From NCBI GenBank assembly GCA_051747385.1, contig JBNJGB010000014.1:62001-126000 (forward strand): 64,000 nt of DNA. The letters run 5' to 3'. Both the position numbers and the translations under genes were made by a program. Numbering within the stretch: position 1 is the first letter of the stretch; each line of letters starts with the position of its first letter. Under the pieces are notes generated by a model. It was not told the DNA's origin. It was given only the letters and a program-made list of their open reading frames with translations, and did not search any database. Shown in pieces: positions 50,781-59,353 of the stretch. This stretch comes from JBNJGB01 sp051747385 (GTDB taxonomy: Bacteria > Myxococcota_A > UBA9042 > PHBI01 > JACKFB01).

Positions 50781-51520
50781 CGCTCCCGCCGTTCGCGGAC
50801 CATGTCGAGGAGCGTCAGCGCGTCGTGGGGCGCCGCCCCCTCCGAGTCGTTGTCGAAGTAGACGTGGACGTCCCGCCCCTCCGAGGTCCAGCCGTGCACG
50901 CGATCGGCCCAGCGGGACAGGTGCTCCCGACTGTAGGCGGAGGCGTACAGGCGGGTGTGCCCGTGGAGGCGGACGTACACCATGTCCGTGGTGACGACCT
51001 CCCACATGGGCCAGCCAGGGGCGTCGGACCAGCAGACCGCCACGCCGTGCTCGCCCAGGCAGGCAGCCACCTCGCCGTCGAACCAGGACGGATCCCGAAG
51101 CTCCACGGCGTGGCGCGTGTCGTCCCAGGCACCCAGGGTCTCCGCGAAGCGCGCCAGCCGCTCCGGGTTCCGCTGGAACGAGGCCGGAAGCTGCCAGACG
51201 ACCGCCGCGAGCTTGTGCCCCAGGTGCCGCGCGGTGTCCCGCGACCGGGCGACGGGCTCCTCCGGGTCCTTCAGCTTCTTGTTGTGGGTGACGTAGCGGT
51301 GTCCCTTGATGGCGAAGCGGAAGTCGTCGGGGGTCTCGTCGCGCCACCGCTCGAAGGTCTCCGGCTTCTGGAGGCGGTAGAAGGTGCCGTTGACCTCCAC
51401 GGACGTGAAGCGCTCCGCGCAGAACGCCAGCCAGCGGCGCCTGGGCGTGTCTCCGTAGAAGCCCTCGCGCCAGGCGTCGTAGTTCCAGCCGCTCGTGCCC
51501 ACGAAGACCCGGCCCGACAT
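50777..51520 (-). CDS. DUF72 family TIM-barrel-like protein
   Basis: 247 residues. DUF72 signatures: VFVGTSGWNYDAWREGFYGD, FTSVEVNGTFYRLQKPETFE, DFRFAIKGHRYVTHNKKLKD, AAVVWQLPASFQRNPERLAR, HAVELRDPSWFD and the C-terminal VYVRLHGHTRLYASAYS, VYFDNDSEGAAPHDALTL. The family is predicted to be a TIM-barrel enzyme, possibly with metal, but no activity is established. It is coupled by 1-4-base overlaps to both neighbours. Confidence 0.93.
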   Translation of the reverse strand: MSGRVFVGTSGWNYDAWREGFYGDTPRRRWLAFCAERFTSVEVNGTFYRLQKPETFERWRDETPDDFRFAIKGHRYVTHNKKLKDPEEPVARSRDTARHLGHKLAAVVWQLPASFQRNPERLARFAETLGAWDDTRHAVELRDPSWFDGEVAACLGEHGVAVCWSDAPGWPMWEVVTTDMVYVRLHGHTRLYASAYSREHLSRWADRVHGWTSEGRDVHVYFDNDSEGAAPHDALTLLDMVRERRER

Positions 51521-52227
51521 CACGCGACCTCCCCCGCCGCCGCATCGTCGTCGCGGAGGACGGCCCGGGCCAGGCGTCGCGCCTCCTCCACCTGCCCGTC
51601 GAAGTCGCCGAGGCTCCAGAACCGCGCCCCGGATCGCGGCGTCCGGACCACCACGACCTCCTCGAGGCCCTCGTCGACCTGGCGCCCCGCCGTCCGCTCC
51701 ACCAGGTGCACGATCGTCGGCCGGGCGCCCCCGCGCCACCGCCGCACGGCCGCGAGGCCGACCCGGTCCACGGCGCCCCCGTCCGAGTACGCGACCCCAT
51801 CGACCTCCACCGGTGCGAAGACCGCGGGCATGGCGCAGGACGCCGCCACACTCTCCGGCAGGGGCCCGCTCCGGAGGAGGCGGTACGTCCGACCGGGCCC
51901 GGCGACGCCGGCCGCGAATGGCCGGCCCAGGTCCTCGAACCGGGGCGGCAGGAGCTGTCGGAGCCTGCCCAGGATCCGCTCCAAGGAGAAGACGCCGCGC
52001 CACGGGCGTCCGTGGGGACGCATCAGCGACAGAGGCGTCCGCGTGGACAGCTCCTCGGCGACATCCCGCGCGGGCAACCCCGCAGCCCAGAGAGCCCCGA
52101 CCAGGGCGCCGGAGGACGTCCCGCAGACGGCGCCCGCCTCCAGGCCGGCCTCCTCGACGGCGCGGAGGAAGCCGACGTGGCGGGCGAACGCGAGGAAGCC
52201 GCTCGACAGCACGATGTCTGTGGCCAT
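51520..52227 (-). CDS. Patatin-like phospholipase (second, short)
   Basis: 235 residues from ATG 52227. Features: LSSGFLAFARHVGFLRAVEE (Gly-rich oxyanion region, degenerate), nucleophile Ser38 in AVCGTSSGALVGAL, Asp149 in GVAYSDGGAVDRVGL, and ASCAMPAVFAPVEVDG. It is a compact bacterial RssA/YchK-like patatin, distinct from the 397-residue one at 49 kb. First gene of the operon with DUF72 and DUF523; the stop and the next start share one base. Lipid hydrolase activity is predicted; the substrate is unknown. Confidence 0.9.
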   Translation of the reverse strand: MATDIVLSSGFLAFARHVGFLRAVEEAGLEAGAVCGTSSGALVGALWAAGLPARDVAEELSTRTPLSLMRPHGRPWRGVFSLERILGRLRQLLPPRFEDLGRPFAAGVAGPGRTYRLLRSGPLPESVAASCAMPAVFAPVEVDGVAYSDGGAVDRVGLAAVRRWRGGARPTIVHLVERTAGRQVDEGLEEVVVVRTPRSGARFWSLGDFDGQVEEARRLARAVLRDDDAAAGEVA

Positions 52228-52317
52228 CAGGGTCTCCGTGCGGGGAAGGTCGGCGGCGGACGACGGCGCGATCGTGGATCGCAGGCCCCGGACGCGGACG
52301 GGACAACGGGCCCCGCT

Positions 52318-52347
52318 TTGACACCTTCCGGAGAGCCTGCATACCAT
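52318..52347 (+). promoter_or_regulatory. Sigma70-like promoter, near-leaderless, for the TPR gene
   Basis: TTGACA (52318-52323), an 18-base spacer, then TACCAT (52342-52347). Initiation about 7 bases downstream would fall at 52354, next to the ATG at 52355. There is no ribosome-binding site, which fits a leaderless mRNA. Prediction by eye only. Confidence 0.5.
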
Positions 52348-52354
52348 CCCTCCG

Positions 52355-53683
52355 ATGCGCGAGACCACACACCCGCTGGCCTGGCTCGTCGCCGCGGCCT
52401 GCCTGACGGCCGGGGTGGCCCACGCGGACGTCGAGCGCGTGATCCCTCCGGGCCAGGAGCGGATCATCAGCGACATGCTGAGGACCGGGGACGACCTCCC
52501 GGGCGAGTGTCGCCTGAAGCAGGCCGCCATCCGGCGCGGGCACATCCTCGTGCGCTACCTGTGCGGGGCGGACGATGCCGAGGCGCGCGTCGTGCTGTAT
52601 CCGCCGGGTCGCGCGGACGACCCCACGGCCCGGACGGAGCGGTTCGACGTGGTCGGGGTGGAGGGACACGACCCGCCCGACGGCCTCGTCGACGCCCTGG
52701 CCGAGCGGATCCGCGACACCGAGGAGCGCTTTCACTGGCTGAAGGTGCGGGGCGAGGTCCACGCCGGCGGGCCCGTGGAGCCGACGGCGCCCCTGCCCCC
52801 GCCGGGCTCGGAGGAGCTCCCGACCCGAGAGCTGGACCCGGAGCACATCGCCCTGTTCGAGGAGGGCATGGAGTTGTACCGGGCGAAGGAGCACCGGGAG
52901 GCCCTCGAGCGCTTCATGACCCTGGCGCACGAGGATCCGCACTTCGCGGGCGCCCTGGGGATGGTGGTCGCCAACCTGGCGCCGACCCACCCGGACGCGG
53001 AGGACGTGGCCCGATACGCCGAGCAGGCCGACGCGGATCCCGACGATCCGGTGAAGCAGTTCGTGGCAGGGGTGGCCGCGCACTACTCCGCCCACTACAA
53101 GGCGGCGACCTCCGAGCGGAAGGCGGAGCTGTACCGGCAGACGATCGACTACCTGGAGCGTGCACGGCAGGAGCTGGACCTCGAGCCGCGGATCTTCATC
53201 TACCTGGCGGTGAGTCACTACCGCCTCGGCCACCAGGAGGAGGCGGAGAAGCTCATCGAGCGCGGCGTGCAGCTGGCTACCCACGACCCGGACGCCTACT
53301 ACTGCCGTGCCGAGATCCTCCACCGGAAGGACGTGGACCGGGCCCTGGCGGACCTGGGCACGTACCTCGAGATGATCGACCGCTTCCGCGAGGCCGGCGG
53401 CTGGGTCTCGCAGGGGAAGATCCGACGCGTGGAGGCCATGCGGGATCATCTCCGGAAGGTCGCGGCCGGCGACGCGAAGCTCTCGGAGCTGTTCGACCCG
53501 CTCGCAGGCGACACGCCGGGGTTCGCCGAGGAGCCGCCCTCCGGCGTCGACCAGACCGTGCGCTCCCCGGAGGGGTTCGCGACGCTGATCGCCATCGTGG
53601 CCGGGGCAGCGGGCATGATCCTGTTCGCGGGCCTCCTGCTGTCCCGGCGCCGGCGGCGCTCCGGGGATCCCGCGGCCTCATGA
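52355..53683 (+). CDS. Secreted/membrane TPR protein
   Basis: 442 residues. Signal peptide (WLVAAACLTAGVAHA, cleavage near residue 24), a first domain of about 120 residues (RVIPPGQERIISDMLRTGDD, LPGECRLKQAAIRRGHILVR) and then TPR-like helices from about 165 (ALFEEGMELYRAKEHREALE, FIYLAVSHYRLGHQEEAEKL). A C-terminal membrane helix (LIAIVAGAAGMILFAGLLLS) with a basic tail anchors it. TPRs suggest protein-complex assembly in the periplasm. Its TGA overlaps the start of the following membrane-protein gene, so the two are coupled. Confidence 0.78.
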   Translation: MRETTHPLAWLVAAACLTAGVAHADVERVIPPGQERIISDMLRTGDDLPGECRLKQAAIRRGHILVRYLCGADDAEARVVLYPPGRADDPTARTERFDVVGVEGHDPPDGLVDALAERIRDTEERFHWLKVRGEVHAGGPVEPTAPLPPPGSEELPTRELDPEHIALFEEGMELYRAKEHREALERFMTLAHEDPHFAGALGMVVANLAPTHPDAEDVARYAEQADADPDDPVKQFVAGVAAHYSAHYKAATSERKAELYRQTIDYLERARQELDLEPRIFIYLAVSHYRLGHQEEAEKLIERGVQLATHDPDAYYCRAEILHRKDVDRALADLGTYLEMIDRFREAGGWVSQGKIRRVEAMRDHLRKVAAGDAKLSELFDPLAGDTPGFAEEPPSGVDQTVRSPEGFATLIAIVAGAAGMILFAGLLLSRRRRRSGDPAAS

Positions 53684-55320
53684 CCATCTCCTCGGGCCTC
53701 CTGGAGATCGTCCAGAGCCTCGTGGCGGCGCTGCTCCTCGGGCTCGCGGTCTGGTCCGTGCCGGCGGCGTGGCTCCGCGCGGGGCGGACGGTGCGGGGCT
53801 GGGGCCGGCTCGCGGTCGGAGCCGTCGTCCTCGCCGTGATCGCGGCCGCGGTGCTCCGCTGGTTCGTGGCGCCCCACCGCCTGGCCGCCATCTTCATCGG
53901 CTACAAGCAGACCTCGCAGGCCCTGTCGCTCCTGCCCGTGAGCCACTACGGCGTCGGATCGCAGGCGCTCCACCACGCCCTCTTCGCGGCCTTCCCCGCG
54001 GATCACCGGACCATCGTATGGGCGAACGCCGTGATGGGCGTGCTCACCGTGCCCCTGGCCGGTGCGTGGGCGGGCACGCTGCTCCGGGATCGGCGCGCGG
54101 GCGCCGTCGCGGCGATCCTGGTCGCCCTCGTGCCGCTGTTCGTGCGGAACGACACCTCCGAGGCCAACCACGTGCCATGCCTGCTGTGGGCCTTCGGCGG
54201 CCTGGTGCTGCTCCAGGGATGGATCGCCACCGGCCGTCGGCTCCCCGGCCTCGCAGCGGTGTCGCTGCTTGCCCTCGCCAGCATCTCCCGGCCGGAGATG
54301 CCCGCGCTGGTGGCGACCATGGTCCTCGTGACCCTCGTGAGCGGCCGGACGCCGCGCGAGCGCCTCCGTGACCCGGTCGCCTGGGCCGGCGTGGCGGCGT
54401 TCCTGGCGCTGGTGACGCCCCACCTCCTCCACGTGGCGAACGCGGTCGACGCCCTGCGCCGGACCGCCAGCCTCCCGGGAGACCCTGTGCAGGGGGGCCT
54501 GGCGCTCCTCGGGCGCGTCCTGGACCTGAACGTGCTCGTGCGGCCGGACCTGTTCCCGGTGGGGCTGACCGCGGCCGCCGCAGTCGCGCTGCTGGTGCCG
54601 GGGCCGGCGGGTCGACGCAGCGATCTGGGCCTGCTCGTGCTCGTGGCCGCCGCGCTGGCGCTGTACGTCGTCGACCTCGACCTGGCGAACATGGCACGGG
54701 TGCAGGTGCCTGCCGCGCTGTTCACGACGGTGCTGGCCGCCGGGGGGCTGTCGCGCGTAGCGGGCCGGCTGGGGACATGGCCCGGCGCCGTCGTCGGGGG
54801 CGTCGCCGTCGCGACGGCCGTGCCGAGCGTGTCGACCCTCTGGGCCCCGACGAACGAGGCGACGGAGGAGCGCCTCGTGCGGGCGGCGCGCGCCGCCCTG
54901 CCCGAGGAGGACGTCACGCTGGTGCGCCTGCACGAGAGCGATCGGCGCGACCGCAGCGGTCCCGGCCGCTTCACGCACTATCACTTTCCGGACTACCTGT
55001 TCCGCCCGCCCGGCGGGTCGGCGATGCTCCGCCCCGTGACCTCGTTCCTGGACTCGCCGGACTTCGCGGTGCCCGCCTACTTCTTCCGGGGCATGCGCTG
55101 CTACGCGGAGTTCCGGCCCCGCGAGACGCCGCCGCCCGAGGGACGCCACACGCACCCGGCCTGCCGCGCCATGGCAGAGCGATTCCGCCTCGAGCCGATC
55201 GTCGAGTGGGAGGTGCCGAACCACGGCGACGTGTGGATCGAGTACTACGGGACCGCGCCGACGCTGACCGTCGGGCTGTACCGGGTGCGGCCGAAAGCCG
55301 GCGACGGGGAGCGTCGCTGA
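53680..55320 (+). CDS. Polytopic membrane protein, GT39/PMT-like (tentative)
   Basis: 546 residues from ATG 53680 (ATGA overlap). About ten membrane helices fill the first 400 residues. A loop with FIGYKQTSQALSLLPVSHYG and HHALFAAFPADHR, then VRNDTSEANHVPCLLWAFGG and LLALASISRPEMPALVATMV, matches the general layout of GT-C dolichyl-P-mannose-type glycosyltransferases (SRPE after a helix). The C-terminal 150 residues are soluble and His-rich (FTHYHFPDYLF, GRHTHPACRAMAERF). It could transfer sugar to a substrate handled by the TPR partner; this is inference. Confidence 0.7.
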   Translation: MTISSGLLEIVQSLVAALLLGLAVWSVPAAWLRAGRTVRGWGRLAVGAVVLAVIAAAVLRWFVAPHRLAAIFIGYKQTSQALSLLPVSHYGVGSQALHHALFAAFPADHRTIVWANAVMGVLTVPLAGAWAGTLLRDRRAGAVAAILVALVPLFVRNDTSEANHVPCLLWAFGGLVLLQGWIATGRRLPGLAAVSLLALASISRPEMPALVATMVLVTLVSGRTPRERLRDPVAWAGVAAFLALVTPHLLHVANAVDALRRTASLPGDPVQGGLALLGRVLDLNVLVRPDLFPVGLTAAAAVALLVPGPAGRRSDLGLLVLVAAALALYVVDLDLANMARVQVPAALFTTVLAAGGLSRVAGRLGTWPGAVVGGVAVATAVPSVSTLWAPTNEATEERLVRAARAALPEEDVTLVRLHESDRRDRSGPGRFTHYHFPDYLFRPPGGSAMLRPVTSFLDSPDFAVPAYFFRGMRCYAEFRPRETPPPEGRHTHPACRAMAERFRLEPIVEWEVPNHGDVWIEYYGTAPTLTVGLYRVRPKAGDGERR

Positions 55321-55430
55321 CGACCGGAGGCCCAGGCGGTTTCGCGCGCAACGCCCTCGTGGCGCGCCATGGGTGGATCCGGCGGACGTCCGTGAGAAGG
55401 ATGGGGGTCCCCCGTCGACGCAGGGTGACC

Positions 55431-58400
55431 ATGGCCGGACGACGCAGCGGAGCAGGCCCCATCCCGGCGTGGGGGCTCTTCGGACTCGCCCTCGTGGCGC
55501 TCGCCGCCTGCGGCGGATCGCCGGACGGCGGCGAGGCGCCGGGGAGCGCCGCCGGAGACACCGATGAAGCGGAGGAACCGGCAGACGCGCCCGACGCGCC
55601 GGATCCGGACGACGTCCCGGACGCGGACTCCGGGGACGCGGCTGCGGACGCCGGCCCCGAGGCGCCCGCGGAGATCCCGGCGGTGCTGCAGGCCGTCGAC
55701 GCCGCCTACGCGGGTCGGAGCGTGCCGGCGGACGAGCGGATCTGGGCCCTGCACCGCTACCCCCGGGCCCTGCAGGCCGGGGAGGCCGTCACCGATCGCG
55801 CCGGAGAGGTCCTGGTCCAGGCGCCGGCGCCCGCCGTGCTGTACTGGGCGGACCTGCACCCCTACGCCCGCTGGGCCCACGACACGCTGCTGATCCTCGT
55901 CGATCCGGACACGCGCGAGATCCTCCAGACCGCGGACGCGTCCTGGTGGCCGGTGGTGGGAGGCGAGGAGAGCGCCTGGGGCGTGGACACGCCGGAGGTC
56001 GCGGCCGACGACACCCTGGTCCGCGTACGGCCGCGCGACGTGGTCCGGTGGGAGGCGCCGCCCGTCCGTGGCGCCGGCGCAGGCCCGGAGACGCGCCGCG
56101 ACGCACCCGAGGACCGCGACGGCGAGGCCGCCTGCGTCCCCACCCGGCACGCTCTCCTCGTCGTGGCAGAGGCCTCCGGACACGACACGACGGCCGACCG
56201 GGCCCTCGCGGAGGCCCTCCTCGCCTCCCCCGGCATCGGCGTCGACCCGGCCGACGTGCACGCGGTCGGATCGGCCATGGCCGACGTGGCTGCCGCCGCG
56301 ACGGGGCTGGACGTGGCCTGCTGCGACGAGGTGATCCTCTACTTCGCCGGGCTCGGAGGCCCCGGCCCGGCGCTGGCCCCCGGCGACGACCCGATCCTCC
56401 CGGGCGCCCTGGCGGACCTGGTGGCCGAGGGCGAGGCTGCTCGCTGGCTGGTGCTCCTCGACGCCCCGTTCGGGGGGGACTTCGCGACGGCCCTCCCCGA
56501 GCGGCTCGGGCGAGACCACCCGGAGGCGGACGGGAGCCACGCCGTCCACGTCTTCAGCGGCGGAGGGCCGGGCGAGCCCGTGCACACCGCCTCGGTGGAG
56601 GCCGGGGACGGGCAGACCGCCGTGGGCGGGGCGTTCACCCAGGTCGTGCTGCGGCGCCTCCTCGTGGAGTCGGAGGCGCGCGACGCGCCGTGGCCCATGG
56701 CCGAGGACGCCGGCGGCGAGGACACGCTCCTCGGGCGCCTCCGCGCCGCCATGCCGGAGGGCGGGACCCTGGAGGGACGGATCGCCGACGGGCCTTTCCT
56801 GGTGCCGGCGCCCGCCCTGGAGGGGGTGTGGCCCGGCGGAGCGGACGCCGGCATGCGCCTGGCTCAGCGCCCGCACGAGCAGGCGAATGACGGTTACGGA
56901 GACGCCTGCGAGTGCGCCGCCGACGCCGACTGCGCGCAGCCCGACGACCCCTGCCGGGCCTCCTTGTGCGTGGCGGGGAGGTGCCAGGAGGAGGCGATCC
57001 CGATCGGGGCGCCGTGCGACGACGGCGATCCCTGCACCCGGGACGAGGTCTGCACCCAGGACGGAGCCTGCACGCCGGCCGTCTCCGACGCGTGCGACGA
57101 CGGGGACCCGTGCACCGTGGACACCTGCGATCCGGCCTCCGGCGCCTGTGCGCATTCCCCGGCCGCGGCGGGCACGCCGTGCGACGACGGCCAGGCCTGC
57201 ACGACCGGGGACGCCTGCGACGGCGCGGGGACCTGTGAAGGCACCGCGACGGACTGCGACGACGGTAACCCCTGCACGGCGGACGCCTGCGATCCGGCCA
57301 GCGGCGCGTGCGAGCATCCGCCCGCGGAGGACGGGACGGGTTGCGACGACGGGGTTGCCTGCACGACCGCCTCGGAGTGCCAGCAGGGGGCGTGCGTGGC
57401 GACGAACATGCTCCACAGCGCGTGCGAGTTCGCCCTCGATGCGGCGGCCTGGCCGTGCACGGCGAGCACCTGCACCCCGGACGGGTGCGTTTGGGAGCAG
57501 GAGGCGGAGGGATGCGCCCGGGAGGGCGTCCCCGGGACCTGCGAGCCGACGGGACAGACCCCGGGGTCGGGCACCGGGGAGGTCTGGCAGTGCGTCCCGG
57601 ACGCGCCCCACTGCAGCCCGGAGACGGCGGCCTCGGACTGCGCGGACTTCGCCAACGGCGTGTTCGGCGTGAAGCAGTCTCCGCAGCCCCACCCGGACTG
57701 CGCGGAGATCGCCTGCGCCGACTCGGCCTGCACCCTCGTCGTGGAGGAGCAGGGGATGCCGTGCGACGTGGGCGACCCATGCTCGGAGTACGCCTGTGAC
57801 GGCGCCGGCGGGTGCGACGTCGTCGGCCCCACCGAACCCGCTCCGGAGGGCTGCGCCTGCGACCCCGCGGGGGTCGTGGAGGAGGAGTGCGCGTCCCTGG
57901 TGGACGCCCTCGCCGACCGGGCGCCCTGCGTCGGGTTCGAGTGTGCGGACGGCGGGTCCGACGGCGAGGGCGTCTGTCGACCCGTCGCGGCGAGCGGGCC
58001 GTGCACGCCCGACGGTGACGCGTGCTGGGAGGGTGGCTGCACGAAGCACCTCGAGTGCCTCCCGCGCGCCGGCCTCTCCGCCGACCTGGACGCGACGCCC
58101 TCCCTCTGCGACGACGGTGTCCCGTGCACGGCGGACGCCTGTGTGGGCCCCGAGCACCCCGAGGCCGACGGGGTCGGGTGCGTCCACCCGTGCATGGCGG
58201 GGGTGGCCTGTCCACAGGACCCGGCGGCCACGTGCATGGAGACGGCGGCCAGCTGCGCGTGCCTCGGGGAGGACGACCTGTGCCAGTCCAGCGCGGACTG
58301 CGACGACGGCGAGCCCTGCACGGACGACGACTGCGAGGACGGCCTCTGCTTCCACCCGCCCACGGAGTGCGACGACGGCGAGCCCTGCACGGACGACTTC

Positions 58401-59120
58401 TGCGAGGCGGGCGCGGGCTGCGCCACCACCCCCGCCGACTGCGACGACGGCGATCCGTGCACGGACGACTCGTGCGCGCCGGGCATGGGCTGCGTCCACG
58501 CGCTGGCCTGCCCCGCGACGTGGCATTGGACGCCCGAGGGCGTGGCCGTGGCGGCCGACGGCACGGGACGCGTCGAGCCGGACGAGCAGGACCAGGTCCT
58601 CTACGACGGAGACGGCGCCCCCGCCGGGACGCTCGGGTTCCGCTTCGTCCAGAACGCGACCGCCGACGCGGGCATCTTCCGGGAGACGGCCGGGGCCGAG
58701 GAGGACGTCCCCGTCCTGTCCATGACCGCCGACGCGGAGGTGCCCGTGGCCGTGCTCGCGGGTCCGCCGTTCGCCGCCACGTCCGTCCCGACGCCGTGCA
58801 TCGTGGGGGTGACGGTCCGGATCCACTGGGATCCCGCGACGGAGGGCTATGTGGGCGCCGTCGGCCAGGGCCTCCCGCTCGTGGTGGCGCCCCTGGGCCC
58901 CGACGACAACCCGGTGGAGGAGTGGATGCAGTCCTACACCGCCATGCCGCCGGATCCGCCGGGCGAGGGCCAGGACGTGCTCGAGTACGCGCCGGAGGGC
59001 CTGGAGACCGCCTGTCCCGACCTCACCGGCCTGGCGATCTTCATGGCGCCGACCGGCGGCGGAGACGCCCCCTTCCTCTGGCTGGAGTCCCTGGCGGTCG
59101 AGGTGGTTCCGGCTCCGTGA
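55431..59120 (+). CDS. Giant lipoprotein: inactive legumain/caspase-fold-like domain plus Cys-rich CDDGDPC repeats
   Basis: 1229 residues from ATG 55431; ATG 55401 is an alternative. Lipobox VALAAC (Cys27), then an acidic Asp/Ala/Pro linker. Residues about 235-420 resemble a clan CD peptidase: RHALLVVAEASG, ILYFAGLGGPGPALAP and WLVLLDAPFGGDF align with the strands that carry catalytic His (YFTDHGAPG-like) and Cys (EACESG-like) in C13 legumains, but here they are Leu and Pro, so it is probably dead. Residues about 490-1020 hold nine CDDGDPCTxDxC units and other disulfide-rich segments. The last 200 residues are a beta-rich domain (WHWTPEGVAVAADG; FRFVQNATADAGIF). Surface-exposed; role unknown. 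Confidence 0.8.
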   Translation: MAGRRSGAGPIPAWGLFGLALVALAACGGSPDGGEAPGSAAGDTDEAEEPADAPDAPDPDDVPDADSGDAAADAGPEAPAEIPAVLQAVDAAYAGRSVPADERIWALHRYPRALQAGEAVTDRAGEVLVQAPAPAVLYWADLHPYARWAHDTLLILVDPDTREILQTADASWWPVVGGEESAWGVDTPEVAADDTLVRVRPRDVVRWEAPPVRGAGAGPETRRDAPEDRDGEAACVPTRHALLVVAEASGHDTTADRALAEALLASPGIGVDPADVHAVGSAMADVAAAATGLDVACCDEVILYFAGLGGPGPALAPGDDPILPGALADLVAEGEAARWLVLLDAPFGGDFATALPERLGRDHPEADGSHAVHVFSGGGPGEPVHTASVEAGDGQTAVGGAFTQVVLRRLLVESEARDAPWPMAEDAGGEDTLLGRLRAAMPEGGTLEGRIADGPFLVPAPALEGVWPGGADAGMRLAQRPHEQANDGYGDACECAADADCAQPDDPCRASLCVAGRCQEEAIPIGAPCDDGDPCTRDEVCTQDGACTPAVSDACDDGDPCTVDTCDPASGACAHSPAAAGTPCDDGQACTTGDACDGAGTCEGTATDCDDGNPCTADACDPASGACEHPPAEDGTGCDDGVACTTASECQQGACVATNMLHSACEFALDAAAWPCTASTCTPDGCVWEQEAEGCAREGVPGTCEPTGQTPGSGTGEVWQCVPDAPHCSPETAASDCADFANGVFGVKQSPQPHPDCAEIACADSACTLVVEEQGMPCDVGDPCSEYACDGAGGCDVVGPTEPAPEGCACDPAGVVEEECASLVDALADRAPCVGFECADGGSDGEGVCRPVAASGPCTPDGDACWEGGCTKHLECLPRAGLSADLDATPSLCDDGVPCTADACVGPEHPEADGVGCVHPCMAGVACPQDPAATCMETAASCACLGEDDLCQSSADCDDGEPCTDDDCEDGLCFHPPTECDDGEPCTDDFCEAGAGCATTPADCDDGDPCTDDSCAPGMGCVHALACPATWHWTPEGVAVAADGTGRVEPDEQDQVLYDGDGAPAGTLGFRFVQNATADAGIFRETAGAEEDVPVLSMTADAEVPVAVLAGPPFAATSVPTPCIVGVTVRIHWDPATEGYVGAVGQGLPLVVAPLGPDDNPVEEWMQSYTAMPPDPPGEGQDVLEYAPEGLETACPDLTGLAIFMAPTGGGDAPFLWLESLAVEVVPAP

Positions 59121-59237
59121 TTCCCGGCGAGGTGCAGGGCAATCGCATAGTCGGACAAGCGTGGGCCGCGCGGCGGTACGACGCCCGGCGCCGGAACGCA
59201 CCCGCTCGGAAACGATGGGTTTTACGCGTCTGAGAGC

Positions 59238-59296
59238 GGGCAAGGGCAAGGGCAAGGGCAAGGGCAAGGGAGGGCGGTCGACTTTGCGACCACCCT
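59238..59296. repeat. (GGGCAA)n tandem plus hairpin, copy 2
   Basis: Five GGGCAA hexamers then AGGGCGGTCG (59271-59280), loop ACTTTG, CGACCACCCT (59287-59296). It is identical to copy 1 at 27713 over the hairpin core except for one base that creates a stem mismatch. It lies 58 bases before the GH92 start. Confidence 0.8.
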
Positions 59297-59353
59297 GCGG
59301 CGAGGTGGGATGGGGGATGCACCCAGGCGCCGTTCGCCATACACTGCTCCGCC

